Positions 9,764-21,069 of a stretch of 64,000 nt of DNA are shown piece by piece. How positions within the stretch are numbered: position 1 is the stretch's first letter; the number at the start of each line of letters is the position of its first letter. The notes beneath the pieces were generated by a model. That model saw only the letters and a program-made list of their open reading frames with translations. It searched no databases and had not been told where the DNA came from. Origin of the DNA: Deltaproteobacteria bacterium (lineage in GTDB: Bacteria > Lernaellota > Lernaellaia > JACKCT01); the NCBI GenBank assembly GCA_027493875.1, contig JAOSJX010000012.1:310001-374000 (forward strand). The letters run 5' to 3'. Made by a program: the position numbers and the translations under genes.

Positions 9764-10846
9764 ATGCGATACACTTGCGCGATGCCCAAGACCGCCAACC
9801 GTGTCGCCATCGCCGGTTTGAGAATTGTTCCGCCGTTGATCGTATCCGGCTTGCTCGCCGCCGTGGTGGCCTTGCCGGTCTTGGCTTCGCAGGACCTGAT
9901 CCCGGTAAATCTGTTGTACGGGCTTTTCCCGTACACCGATCAGCGTTACGAGATTTTTCTAGCGACGCTCGCCTTGCCCTATGTTGGCACGATCGTCGCG
10001 TTCTTCTGGCTCTGGTGGATCGCCGCCGCCATTTGGCGGGCCGCGTTGGCCGCGTTGAAGTGCCCTCCTTTCGAGGCGGGACAATGGCGCGCCGTCGCCG
10101 GCGTCGCCTTGAAAGTCGTCCTCGTGGCGGCGACGATCCCGTTGTTCGCGGGCTTCGTCTGGGCGGAGTACCAAAACCGGTCGGGAAACGCCGGCGTGTT
10201 CCGAAAAGCGTGTACGCAATGCCATTCGTTGCGTCGTCCCTTAAGCCACATTCGCTCGCGGACAGGTTGGAAACACACCGTTGCGCGCATGGCCGGAAAA
10301 GACGCCAGTTTGATTACCGACCGGGAAGCGGAACTCATCGTCGAACACCTCACCGCCATTCGCGGGCTCACGTCGGAAGCGCTGTGGTCGGTCAAGTGTC
10401 TCACGTGCCATTCGGAAGCCGAAATTGCAAAACCCCGCCCGCGTGAAGAGTGGGAAGGGCTCATCAAACGCATTCACCGGTTCAATCCCTTTCATATTAC
10501 GGTCGCCCAGGTCGACGAGTTGCTGGACCACGTAGAGGCGTCGGACCTCGTGGCGCCGGCGGCGCCGTCCGACCAAAACACGGCTTTCCGCCGGATGTAC
10601 GAAACGCGTTGCGGCCGATGTCACACGCTCGACATTATTCTCGACCCGGCGCTGAAAAATCCAAACTGGGTCTCAATCCTCGATCGAATGGACCGAAAAG
10701 CTCCCTGGCTGTCCGAGCACGGACCGCCGTCGCGCGACCTTGCGGACTGGATTGAAGCGATGCGCCGGGAGCCCGAGGAATTTCGCCGGCATTTCCCTCA
10801 CCACGATCGGCGTTTGTTTGTTGGGGTGGCCGATGCGTCGCCGTAA
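9764..10846 (+). CDS. Membrane-anchored three-haem cytochrome c-like protein (pair 1)
   Basis: The protein has about 360 residues. The N-terminal third holds hydrophobic segments (about 18-40, 65-95 and 112-130). The remainder is soluble and carries three CxxCH haem-c sites: CTQCH (about 149), CLTCH (about 212) and CGRCH (about 283). It ends with FRRHFPHHD, matching the FPHD end of the two related cytochromes at 19720 and 24991, although its membrane part is shorter and lacks their VEAxWWIEWY motif. It should carry electrons between the membrane and the periplasm or cell surface; partners are unknown. The last 14 bases overlap the start of the large lipoprotein gene, so the two are probably translationally coupled. 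The start may be 9764 or the ATG at 9782. Confidence 0.75.
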   Translation: MRYTCAMPKTANRVAIAGLRIVPPLIVSGLLAAVVALPVLASQDLIPVNLLYGLFPYTDQRYEIFLATLALPYVGTIVAFFWLWWIAAAIWRAALAALKCPPFEAGQWRAVAGVALKVVLVAATIPLFAGFVWAEYQNRSGNAGVFRKACTQCHSLRRPLSHIRSRTGWKHTVARMAGKDASLITDREAELIVEHLTAIRGLTSEALWSVKCLTCHSEAEIAKPRPREEWEGLIKRIHRFNPFHITVAQVDELLDHVEASDLVAPAAPSDQNTAFRRMYETRCGRCHTLDIILDPALKNPNWVSILDRMDRKAPWLSEHGPPSRDLADWIEAMRREPEEFRRHFPHHDRRLFVGVADASP

Positions 10847-13800
10847 ATGGATTTTGACCGCCGTCGCCGCCGCGATGGCCGCGATCGCCTGCGACGCGGC
10901 CGACGTAAAAGACGGGGCCGTGCAACTGCGCTACGACGACTCGTTTCAAAGTTGGAAGCTGGATATTCGGGTTTCCGCTTGGGACGCCCAACCGGGTGAC
11001 ACAGTCACGCTGGAGGTTGCAGGGCAGGCGGATGTGCCGCTGCTGGCGAAGCACCCCGAGGATTGGAATTCGGTTCAGCTTGTTGCCTGGGGCGAACGCC
11101 TCTACGACGAGCGAGGGCGGTATCGTCAACAGACCAACCAGTTCATGTCCGGATTTCTCACCGTTTCCGGAATCCCCGTCGAGAACACGCAGTACACGCC
11201 GTTGGTGTCGTTGCCCGGCGCGGTATTTACGAGCCCCATCGAAGCGCACGTCGACACCGGCTGGGACCCTCGGCACGCCAAACGGAAGCTGCCGATTTCA
11301 GCGGCGATTCCGCTGGTCATCCCCTCGGACGCGCCGATCGGTCTCTACCGAACGCATGTGGCGCTTCTCGCCGAAGAGAAATCGACGGGACGCTTTCTCA
11401 TGTTGGTCGATGCGGCGCAGGCGACGTCGGCCAGGCATAAACATCCCGATATCTTATCGTTCGACGCGACGGACGCGCTGAAGATGAAGTCCGCCGTTTA
11501 TCACGAACGCTTCCTGCCGCCGATCCGCATCGGCGATCCGGACCCCCGCATATGCCCGTCACGCTGTTCGCCGATCAGGTGATCATGGGGCAAAAAGGAG
11601 TCCTGTCCGAAGAGGACGCATCGTCGTTCGGCCTGTCGCAGCGGGTGCGATTGTCGTCGGATTTCGTTATTCCGCCCGATCGATACCGCCTTGCCATGAG
11701 TCCGGTTCCGTACTTCCCTCGGGCGGCCGTTCCCGAATCCTCGCACGGGGCGGTAACCGTTTCTTCGTCGTTGCCGCATTTTATCGATTTTTCGACGGCG
11801 CAATTCCGGTGCGAGCTTGAGGACCCGGACGGTCGAACCACGGTCTGCGGGATGGGCGCGATCGCGGGCGTCGACGACGGAATTTTGCAGACCGCCGAGC
11901 CGGCGGAACTCGATCTCGAAAATTTCGGTCGTTATCAAGTCCGGATCGCCGGAACGGTTCGCGACCGCACGGGCCACGAATACGAATTCGGAGGCACTTA
12001 CAAATTCTGGGTGGCGCTGCCGCTCTCGTTTTCAACGGCATCAAAAACGGGTTCGTCGTTTCACGTCGGATCCGTTTTTCCGACGAAGGTCCAGATTCAT
12101 CCCCTTGTCCCCGCGTACGTCACGCTGTGTGTGCGCCACTACCCGCAATCGGATCCGGCCCGCGTCCGCGAAAAAAAAACGTTCGAAGGCTATGCAAATC
12201 ATTTCGGTTATTTCCCGCCCACGGGCCGGAAGCCTTTGGTGTTCGACGAACCCGGCGAATACGTTGCGGAGATTCTCGCGGCCTACCGGCAGGAAAACGG
12301 AACGCTGTGGATCGGGTCTCAAAAAGCGGCGGGCGTCGTGGCCGAGGACAATCCGTCCGTCACCGTTCACGGCGCGCGGATCGACCTCTACCCCCAGAAA
12401 TACAAGGATGTCGTCGTTCATTTGCCGACGCGCGGCATCGCGCCGGACGAAGCGTCGAACGGGATGACGCGCTACATCGATGTTTCCGACTGCAAAGATC
12501 TTACGCCCCCGTTCTGGAGCGGCGACATTCTCGCCACGCCGACGGGCCTGGACAATTCGAACAATATCATGGCCCTCATGGCGCAGGACGTTCACGATTC
12601 CGCGTTGCTCCGGACGGAGGAGGAGCGCTGGAGCCGTTTCGTCGAAGAAGGCCGGGAGCCGGACGGGACCACGGCCGACGCTGTGACGCTTCCGGGCGTT
12701 ATCGCCGTTTTTCACGGAGCCGACGGCGAGCGACCGGGCCAATGGCCGATCCTCTCGTCGCATCGGCGCGGTTACAGCCCCTACGATTTTCCCGAAGGCG
12801 CGAGCCTCATCAATTATACCTACTTTACCGCGATCCGCCCGGGATTCCCGGCTTTCACGATGGTCACGGACAGCACGCCGTTCCACGCCTACTGGAATCC
12901 CTCGCCCAACGGTTTCGGCGGTCAGATCAACGCCGGGCCCACCGGGGATTTGCCGCAGGACATGTACCGGATCGACGCCGGACTGGTGTACCGCGACCTC
13001 GAGAGCGGGCGAAACAGCTACGCCGCGTACACGGCAACCGTGGTGATCGACCCGACCGAGACGTACGCGCGCGGAATCACGCGCGTCGGCGAACGTCCGT
13101 TATTTTCGGTGGCCGGAGTCGATTACGACCTTTTCCTCGCGCTGGAAGCCGCGGCGATCTTGGAGCCGGGGAACTGATGGTCCTCGCGACCATGGTTTCG
13201 CCGTCCGTCCCGGCCGAGGTGACCATGGAATTCGAGCGTCCCGACGGAACGCAGCTCGTCTTGGAAGGCCGGGCGAATTCGCAAGGTATTTTTAAGCAGC
13301 CCGAGAGCGTTCAAATTCTGGACGAGCCCGGTGTTTACACGTTGCGGGCGCACGCTCGGTACGGAAAGGCGACGGGGGCGTTCTGAGCGTCAACAACGGC
13401 GATATTTATCACTTTGTCGCGGATCCGGATCGCGAGCGGTTTCTGAGTCTCGAAATGACGCCTGACGGGCGGGTAGACCCGCTGGGGACGCTGACGATTC
13501 ACGCCGACTTGTCGGAGACGTTGACCGATGCCCGCGTGACTTGGTCGGTGATGTGTCCGGGAATCATCATGGACGCCGGCCGGGAACCGCTCGATTCAAG
13601 ACAGTTCACCTATCACTTCCGTCCGGCCCAGTTCGCGGCGCAATTTCAACATTTTCAGGTGGTCGATTACGCGACCGGAAACCCGGCGCTGGCCAAATCG
13701 GTGTTCATCGTCATTTTCGTCGAAGGCGTCAACGAGCGGGGCGACAAGGTCCACGACGTGGACTACGTCATGATCCGCGGTGATCGTATCTATCGCCTGC

Positions 13801-13892
13801 CGACGGATCTTCCCCGGACACCGGAGTCCAAGGCCGTTCTGGAACTTGAGAACGCCGTTGCGCCGGCCCCGATCGTCGCGCACGCGAAATAA
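10833..13892 (+). CDS. Large lipoprotein of unknown function, family partner of three-haem cytochromes (pair 1, frameshifted)
   Basis: About 1020 residues when read across shifts near 11545, 13170 and 13385. The N-terminus MRRRKWILTAVAAAMAAIAC is a lipoprotein signal with lipid-anchor Cys near residue 20. No known enzyme domain is recognised. It is clearly a paralogue of the proteins at 21066 and 26380: shared stretches include FDEPGEYV, YPQSDPARVREK (YPNSDPARK in the others), AIRPGFPAFTMVTDS, NPSPNGFGGQINAGPTGDL and, near the end, MCPGIIMDAG. It is the most divergent copy and lacks the SCKPGT motif. Composition and motifs suggest beta-rich, Ig-like surface domains (inference). It overlaps the upstream cytochrome gene. 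Confidence 0.65.
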
Positions 13893-13938
13893 CGGCGGTC
13901 GTTTGTCGATCCTAAAAACCTGGGCTATCGCTTCACCG

Positions 13939-14203
13939 TCACTCGGATTCGAGAGACCGCGCAAGCGGCACCGCGCCGCCATCCGCCGGCTTGAAGTTTC
14001 GGATTTCGCCGGCGATGCCCCTATAGGCCCCCGTCCGCCCGCCGTTGATGGAGGAATATATGAGCTGACGCTTACGCTGCGCGCCGACCTGATTGTTGAT
14101 GACGTTCAACACGCGATAGATATGACGCCGCCAGTCTCTCTTGGGATGGCCTTCGACGCCGAACGGCGCCCTCGGGACGACACCGTTTTGACGGACCGGC
14201 GTT
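13939..14203 (-). pseudogene. Possible protein remnant, no recognised family
   Basis: In the 396-bp gap between two convergent genes, the minus strand has an open stretch of about 85 codons with no start codon. It contains GHPKRDWRRHIYRVLNVINN and RQLIYSSINGGRTGAYRGIA. The composition resembles real protein, and a stop lies directly upstream in frame, so it may be the tail of a decayed gene. The plus strand is also open here, so chance is possible. I do not recognise a family. Confidence 0.25.
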
Positions 14204-14288
14204 TAGCCTCGCGGTGTTGAGATACAGTTCGGCTGCCGCGTGGAACCGAGCGTGGAAGAGGTCTGAAGGAACGCAGAGATAAAAGCTT

Positions 14289-15756
14289 TTAATTCACGGC
14301 CGGGAAAACGCGAACGGTGTGATCATACTTCGTCGGGTCTGCCTCGACCGTGAGAATTTGCGTGTCCTCGTCGTACGACCAGCGCCACGTTCCCGCGCGG
14401 TCGGAGTTCGTGACGACGAAGCCGGCGGGATAGTGGCGATCCGCCGGCAGAAAAATCTCGGTCGCAGGATCAAGCCCCGGCGCATTGTGAAAAATCACGG
14501 CGAAATAACGCGACGCCGGGTCGAACGCGAAGGCGCGTAACCGCCCCGCCGTGGCCGTCGGGTAGGGGCGGGATAAATAGTTCAGATAGAGCTCTTTTTC
14601 GTCGCCCGCCCCATCGAGCAGCCCGTAACTCGAGTTGTCGCGCCAATAGACCCACCACGTGAAATTCGTCATGAGCTCGTCGAACACCTCGGTGTTGTCG
14701 CGCAGAAAAATCCTCCGCACGGCTCGACCCGGAGGTAACGCCCGTTTCGCCGAGCAGATACGGAACACCATGATCGGCGGCATCGCGCGCGAGGCGCTCG
14801 ATCTGCCGGCGGATGCCGACTTTGCTGACGAGGTAATCGCCGCCGTCGCCGGTGTTGAGCGGGTAGTTGTGCGGCGCGTAGATCAGGCGGTCGTAAGGCA
14901 GCGGGTCCATCACAAAAGGGATGCCGACGACGTGAATTATATTAGGTTCGAACAAAATAAACGGTTCCGCGTGATGCGCGCGGATGGCCTCGATAAAACG
15001 CACGTACAGCGGCCGCAGCAACCCGTTGTCAAAAGTCCATGGGATCGTGCGCAGCCCGCCTTGCGGTTCATTCCAGAGGTCGTAACCCCAGATGCGGTCG
15101 TCGTCCGCGAAGTACTCGGCGACCATCTCCCACGCGTCGACGAAATGATCGAGGTACTCGGGGTGGTCCCAAAACAGTGTCGCCTGGCGCAGCCAGTCGT
15201 AGTCGCCGCCGGTGGGATCGTCGCACGTCCACTCCGGCGCCCCATTGCCGCCACAACACGGCGACCACTTCCACTGGTGCATGTCGAGAATAACGCGCAG
15301 GCCCGCCGCGGACGCCGCGTCGATCGTCGGCTCCACGTGATCGATCAGATAGTCCGCGTCGTAAACGCCCTCGTCGGGCTCGAGATAGCGCCACGCGATC
15401 GGCAGCCGCACGACGTTGAAGCCCCACGACACCATGCGCTCGAAGTCCTCGGGTGCGTGGCCGAACCAGCCGAATTCCATCCCCATATAGTTTGCGCCGT
15501 GAAGGACGATTTGCCGGCCGTCCTCGTCAAGCAGAGGTTCGGCCTCCGGCGGCGGCGCGGCGGCGAAGGCCGCGAGATCCGCGTCCACGGGGCCCGCGGG
15601 ATCGAGGAGCGCGGCGCGAAATTGTTCGCGGGCGAGATCAGCGGCCCGCGTTTCGAACGTGCGCGGTTCGGTTTCCATCGCCGCGTCGCCCGCGCAGGCC
15701 GTTAGTGAAAGCGCCCAAAGGAACACGAGCCGGCGAAGCGGCTTCGCGAAACGCAT
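14289..15756 (-). CDS. GH5-type glycoside hydrolase lipoprotein (endoglycoceramidase/cellulase-like), frameshifted
   Basis: The start ATG at 15756 follows GGAGGGACG. The signal LVFLWALSLTAC is a lipobox, so the enzyme should be a lipid-anchored exported protein. The TIM-barrel core shows GRQIVLHGANYMGMEF, WGFNVVRLPIAWRYLEP, VILDMHQWKWSPCC, YDLWNEPQ (acid/base Glu) and PYLLGETGVTSG (nucleophile Glu), as in GH5 enzymes; the GANYMG and DMHQ motifs resemble the endoglycoceramidase-related branch. A one-base shift near 14715 joins it to TNFTWWVYWRDNSSYGLLD and a beta-sandwich-like end. The substrate is probably a glycolipid or beta-glucan (inference). It stands alone between convergent neighbours. 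Confidence 0.8.
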
Positions 15757-15875
15757 GCGTCCCTCCAAGTCGCCCACCATAGCACGGACGGGGTGGGGCG
15801 CACCCGTTGAAAATCCGCCCCGACCCGCGTAGTTTACCGGGAACTTTTTTCGTTTCGGATTTGGGACGAATTGAC

Positions 15876-16811
15876 GTGAAATCCGCTGAGGAGATTCTGG
15901 CCCTCGCCCGAAAGCGCTACAACGCGACACTGCTGTCGTTCGACTACGTCAACGACGAGTTGGCGGTCATGCGCGTGCAGCCCGACGGCGGCGTTCCGCG
16001 GTACAAAGCCGGACAATACACCACGCTGGGTCTGGCCCGCGCCGAGGCGCGCGTCGAAGGAACGCAAGAGGACACCTACGATTCCGATGAGGCGGTGAAA
16101 ATCGTCAAGCGCGCGTATTCCATCGCCCACCCCGTACTCAACGGGTCGGAACTCTACCGGGTGGAAGAGCAGAATTTTCACGAGTTCTATATCGTCCTCA
16201 TCCGCGAGGACGAGAATTCTCCGCCGCTGCTGACCCCGCGCCTTTTCGCGCTGAAGCCGGGCGACCGGCTTTTCTGCGGCGACAAGATCGTCGGCAATTA
16301 CACGCTCGACCGTTTCTACAAAACCGCGAAACACGTCGGCGAGGAAAACGCCTGCGTCGTGTTTCTCGCGACGGGTACCGGCGAGGCGCCGCACAACAAC
16401 ATGACGTGGCGCCTGCTGACGGACGGCTTCAAGGGGCGCATCGTTTCGATCGTGTGCGCCCGCTATCAACGGGATCTTGGATACATCGAGACGCAAAACC
16501 GGTTGATGGAAAAATATCCCAACTACAAATACATCTCCTTCACGACGCGCGAGCCCGGTCAGCGTAAGCGGTATATCCAGGATTTCATTGAAGAGGGAGA
16601 GCTCGCGGCGCTGCACGACGGGTTCGTCGATCCGGAGCGAACGCACGTTTATCTTTGCGGCAACCCGGCCATGATCGGCATCCCTAAGGTCGCCGACGAC
16701 CAAAAGACGTATCCGGAACCCAAAGGGTGCGTCGAAATCCTGGAGAAGCTGGGTTTCGAATCGGGCCGCAAGCATCCCCATCGCAACATTCACTACGAAG
16801 AGTACTGGTAG
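15876..16811 (+). CDS. Ferredoxin--NADP+ reductase
   Basis: About 311 residues. The FAD-binding half contains RAYSIAHPVL (the RxYS flavin motif) and GDRLFCGDKIVGNYTLD. The NADP half has VVFLATGTGEAPHNNM, then VYLCGNPAMIG, and the chain ends in an aromatic residue (EEYW), as in bacterial FNRs where it stacks on the flavin. It moves electrons between NADPH and ferredoxin or flavodoxin in the cytoplasm. An in-frame TTG at 15807 exists, but the GTG at 15876 gives a normal N-terminus. The stop is one base from the convergent membrane/TPR gene. Confidence 0.85.
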   Translation: MKSAEEILALARKRYNATLLSFDYVNDELAVMRVQPDGGVPRYKAGQYTTLGLARAEARVEGTQEDTYDSDEAVKIVKRAYSIAHPVLNGSELYRVEEQNFHEFYIVLIREDENSPPLLTPRLFALKPGDRLFCGDKIVGNYTLDRFYKTAKHVGEENACVVFLATGTGEAPHNNMTWRLLTDGFKGRIVSIVCARYQRDLGYIETQNRLMEKYPNYKYISFTTREPGQRKRYIQDFIEEGELAALHDGFVDPERTHVYLCGNPAMIGIPKVADDQKTYPEPKGCVEILEKLGFESGRKHPHRNIHYEEYW

Positions 16812-16812
16812 A

Positions 16813-18751
16813 TCAGCGCCGCGCGGCGGCGAGCGCCTCCAGGTTATCTTTTGCTTCCCGCAAATCGGGATCGTGCTTCAGCGCGCGCTCGAAAGATCGT
16901 TTGGCGCCCGCCGGATCGCCCGATTGCCATTGCGCGACGCCCAGGTTGTTCCACGCCTGCGGCGAATCGGGAATGAGGCGCGCGGCCCGCGCGAAGTGCC
17001 GCGCGGCGCTTTCGGGATCGCCATCGGCAAGCAGCATTTTCCCCAAATCCGATTGGCCGTCGTAGAAATCGGGATACTCGCCGGCCAGCGCTTCCAACTG
17101 CCGCATGGCGCCGCGCGGATCGCCAAGGGCCTCGCTCCAATGGGCTTGGACGAGACGCGCGATCTTGTTGTGCGGCCCGGCCGCGAGCGCGCGCTCGAGT
17201 TCGCTTTCGAAACGCGCGCGCCGTTCGGCATCGCCGGCGATCGCGCGCAGTTCGGATTTGACGCGCCGCTGCGGCGTCAATTCGCGGAACGCCGGCGCGT
17301 CGGCGAAAACCGGGAGCCGTCCGCCGCGCCGGGCCAAAACGATCGCGACGTCATCGAAATAAATCGGCGCCCATTCCCGGATCGGCCAGAAGATGCCGTT
17401 CGATGGCGGGCACGCGCGCGTCCGCCTTGAGAAACGTGACGATCGCGGCATCGGGAGGGAATGCGGCCAGGGTATCGGCCGGAGATGACGTCAATACGCG
17501 CCAGATAAAGTCGAGGCTCATATTGGACCGGCCGTCCCAAAAAAACCCGCCACGCCGGCGGGAACGACCAATCGAGGTAGCCGCCGAAGTGGTAGGAGTT
17601 GTAGACGCGCAAGGACGACGTTTTGTCGGCATGGTCGAGAAGGAATTGCGTCGCGTGAACGGGAACGCGGTCCGTTGCGATTCCGATGCCCGGGCGGAAG
17701 ACGAAACGTCCGTGGTGAAAATCCATGGCGCCCAAACCGACCGGCACAAGCCACACCGCCGCGATCACGGCGGTCCGCAGGGATTTCGAGCCGGCCACTT
17801 GAAGCCGGCGAGTAAAGGCCCGATCTCGAAAACCGCCGCCACCGCGAAATAAGCGCCGAGCCGCGCGTGTTTTAAGGCCGCGGCGGCGAACACGGCGACG
17901 GTGATCGCCTGACGCCAAGGCTTTTCCTTTCGATGAGCGAACAACGCCGCCGTGCAAACCGCGAACAGAAAAACAATCAGCGTGTGACCGCCGAGGCCGA
18001 GCGGTGCCGCTTCGGGCGACGCGCCGATGTCCGGCGCCGCCTGGAAAAACGCCGTTTTCAGATAGTGGCCGGGCCACGGATTGAGAAGCGAGGCGAGAAA
18101 GCCGGCGGCGGCGGTGCCGATCCAGGGCCAATATCTCCGCTCTCGGCGCGCCGCCGGATCGATCAATGCTTCGGCGCCTCTGGAGACGATCGGAACAAAT
18201 CCGAGAAGCACGAGATCGTGGATGTTCGACCAGAGGGCGAACACCGGAACGACGACGTACAACCACGAGCGTTGTAAGGCGGCGCGGTCCGCCAAAACAA
18301 AAACAAATCCCAAAAGAAGCAGTGAAACAAAATCGGGCCGGAGAAAAAGCCGGTAACGCAGCGCGGCCGCCGCGGCGAGGATAAGCCACAGAGCGGCGAA
18401 GGGCGCCGCGCCGCGCCGCGAGAGCCACCGTAATACGGAGACGGCCGCGATGCCGAACAAAAGCGCTTTGACGGCTGGCAAACCGGCGAATCCCACGATG
18501 GACCAAACGAGATAGATGAACGCGTTGAACATCCAGTCGCTTTGAATGAGCGACCGGTCCGCGAACGTGTACGCGAAGGGTTCGGGTCCGCCGATGCCGC
18601 CGCCGGTGAAAACGCGCCGCCCGAGCGCGAGCCGCCACCAAAAGTCGTAAGAAGCGATTTTGGAAAAAGCGAACGCGAAGACGCCCGCGAACGCCGCCAC
18701 GCTTGCGACGGCGAGGCGCGCCCGATCGGAGCGTTGTTCGTCCATGCTCAT
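16813..18751 (-). CDS. Polytopic membrane protein with C-terminal TPR repeats (frameshifted)
   Basis: About 645 residues across shifts near 17800, 17525 and 17425. The N-terminal two thirds has about ten hydrophobic segments and starts with ASYDFWWRLALGRRVFTGGG, resembling GT-C-like multi-membrane proteins with an early acidic loop. The C-terminal 180 residues contain TPR units (GDPRGAMRQLEALAGEYPDF, PDSPQAWNNLGVAQWQSGD, GAKRSFERALKHDPDLREA). Membrane proteins of this layout occur widely and are often annotated only as TPR or hypothetical proteins. A role in surface glycan assembly is possible but unsupported. It starts 9 bp after the crotonase stop and is probably co-transcribed with it. Confidence 0.65.
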
Positions 18752-18760
18752 CGAGCGGCT

Positions 18761-19547
<787 letters not shown>

Positions 19548-19628
19548 GCGTTCGCCTCCTCCCATGCGTCGCCGGTTTCGGCGCATTATACGTGGTGCCG
19601 CACGCACGGAAAGGCGCCGCCTTAGCCG

Positions 19629-19658
19629 TTTACACCATCGTGAAGGCGCTGGTACACT
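19629..19658 (+). promoter_or_regulatory. Probable sigma-70 promoter for cytochrome/lipoprotein pair 2
   Basis: TTTACA (19629-19634) and TACACT (19653-19658) are separated by 18 bp, about 60 bp upstream of the cytochrome start at 19720 and on the same strand. Confidence 0.45.
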
Positions 19659-19719
19659 GAAATTTCACGAGTTTTGGACGATCCATGAATCCGCTTGCCG
19701 GACGTTCGGTTAATCCTTG

Positions 19720-21069
19720 ATGAACGAAAACCGCCGCGGGGACGGCGCGAAAAGGAGCCTCGGGACGCATTTCGCGGTTTGGTCGGCCGCGGCGGCGGTT
19801 TATGCGTTGCTGGGCGTGCCGATGCTTCGAATCGTCGCCCTCGAAACCGAAACGTTCGTCCAAAATCAATACGAAATCCAAAGCCTTCACACGCTGGCGT
19901 GGATCCCGCGCGGATGGGTCGCGTCGCTGGCCGGCCCCGCGCCTTTTATCGTCATTGTTCTGGCGGCTTTTTTTTACCGGCCGGCCGAACGCTTTTGGCA
20001 GGTGGGGAATCCCATTTGGACATGGCCCCAAGCCGTCCGCCTATCGCTGGGCGCCGTGGCGGTCGCGGGTCTCGCGGCGTTCGCGGTTCCGCTGTCGATT
20101 GCGATGGTTCAGTGGATCGGCGTGGAGGCGTATTGGTGGATCGAATGGTACGGCGGCATGCTCGACGTCATGGAGCGGATCCGGATCGCCGTCCCGCCCA
20201 TCGTCATTCCCGGCACGATCATTGGCGGAGCGACTTTCCTTTGGTGGGCGCTGGGTGCCCCAACACGAGCGAGAACAACCGACGGCGGTCCCATTCTCGC
20301 CCTTCGTTACGCCTATTACGTCGTATCGATTCCGCTGCTCACCGCGTTCGCCGCGACGTGGATCGTCGGCGGGCCGCGGCTGCTCAGGGCGTCGTCTTCA
20401 CCGGGGTACGGCGATTTCACGAACAACTGCGGCAAATGCCATGAACGCAGCAGTTCGTTCAATTTGATCAAAACGCCGGCCGAGTGGAAAAAAACGGTCG
20501 ATATGCATTTCGACGCCAAGCAAATCGAAATCAAGATGAAGGACGAGGAGCGCCAAGGCGCGTGGGAATTTTTGCTGGCGATGCGTTCGTATTCGGACGA
20601 ATGGACTTTCCGGACACGGTGCCAAAGGTGCCATGTGGTATCCTACCTGGATTGGGACAAGCGTCGTCCGGAAGATTGGGAAACCATCGTCGGGCGGATC
20701 GCCTGGTGGTCGCCGTTCTACTACCGCACGGAAGTCCGGGATCAGGTCCTGGCCTACCTGGGTGAGGAATTCGGCGACCCGGACGCGCTCTTGGGTCTGG
20801 ACCGCGAGTCGTATGAGCGCTTCATGCGATTCGGAAATTCGTGCGGACGCTGCCATTCGATTTCTCGGGGAGCGGAGTACTATCGCGAAGCGGACGCGCC
20901 GCAAGTGCAGGCCATGGTGGAACGAATGAGCCAAAAATTACCGGAACCGTTATCGGGCGAAGAAATCGTGGAGTTTGCGGCGACGTACCAGGAGGTTCTT
21001 GCGGACACGGAATTGTTCGGCCGTCTGTTCCCGCACGACCTTCCGACCGAAGAGGACGAAGGGAAATGA
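19720..21069 (+). CDS. Membrane-anchored three-haem cytochrome c-like protein (pair 2)
   Basis: The protein has 449 residues. The N-terminal half has about five hydrophobic segments and the conserved motif VEAYWWIEWYGGMLDVMERI. The periplasmic part has CGKCH (about 239), CQRCH (about 300) and CGRCH (about 374). The surrounding text is shared with the cytochrome at 24991: SFNLIKTPAEWKKTVDMH, LLAMRSYSD, WSPFYYRTEVRDQVLAYL and the end LFPHDLP. This defines a family with a fixed membrane half plus three haems. It is likely to pass electrons from a membrane donor outward (inference). Its TGA stop overlaps the ATG of the large lipoprotein (ATGA), so the two products are made in a coupled way. Confidence 0.8.
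   Translation: MNENRRGDGAKRSLGTHFAVWSAAAAVYALLGVPMLRIVALETETFVQNQYEIQSLHTLAWIPRGWVASLAGPAPFIVIVLAAFFYRPAERFWQVGNPIWTWPQAVRLSLGAVAVAGLAAFAVPLSIAMVQWIGVEAYWWIEWYGGMLDVMERIRIAVPPIVIPGTIIGGATFLWWALGAPTRARTTDGGPILALRYAYYVVSIPLLTAFAATWIVGGPRLLRASSSPGYGDFTNNCGKCHERSSSFNLIKTPAEWKKTVDMHFDAKQIEIKMKDEERQGAWEFLLAMRSYSDEWTFRTRCQRCHVVSYLDWDKRRPEDWETIVGRIAWWSPFYYRTEVRDQVLAYLGEEFGDPDALLGLDRESYERFMRFGNSCGRCHSISRGAEYYREADAPQVQAMVERMSQKLPEPLSGEEIVEFAATYQEVLADTELFGRLFPHDLPTEEDEGK

Noticed and set aside
12041..12886. Long minus-strand open frame opposite lipoprotein 1
   Set aside because: Shadow of a high-GC gene; the plus strand shows family conservation with two paralogues.
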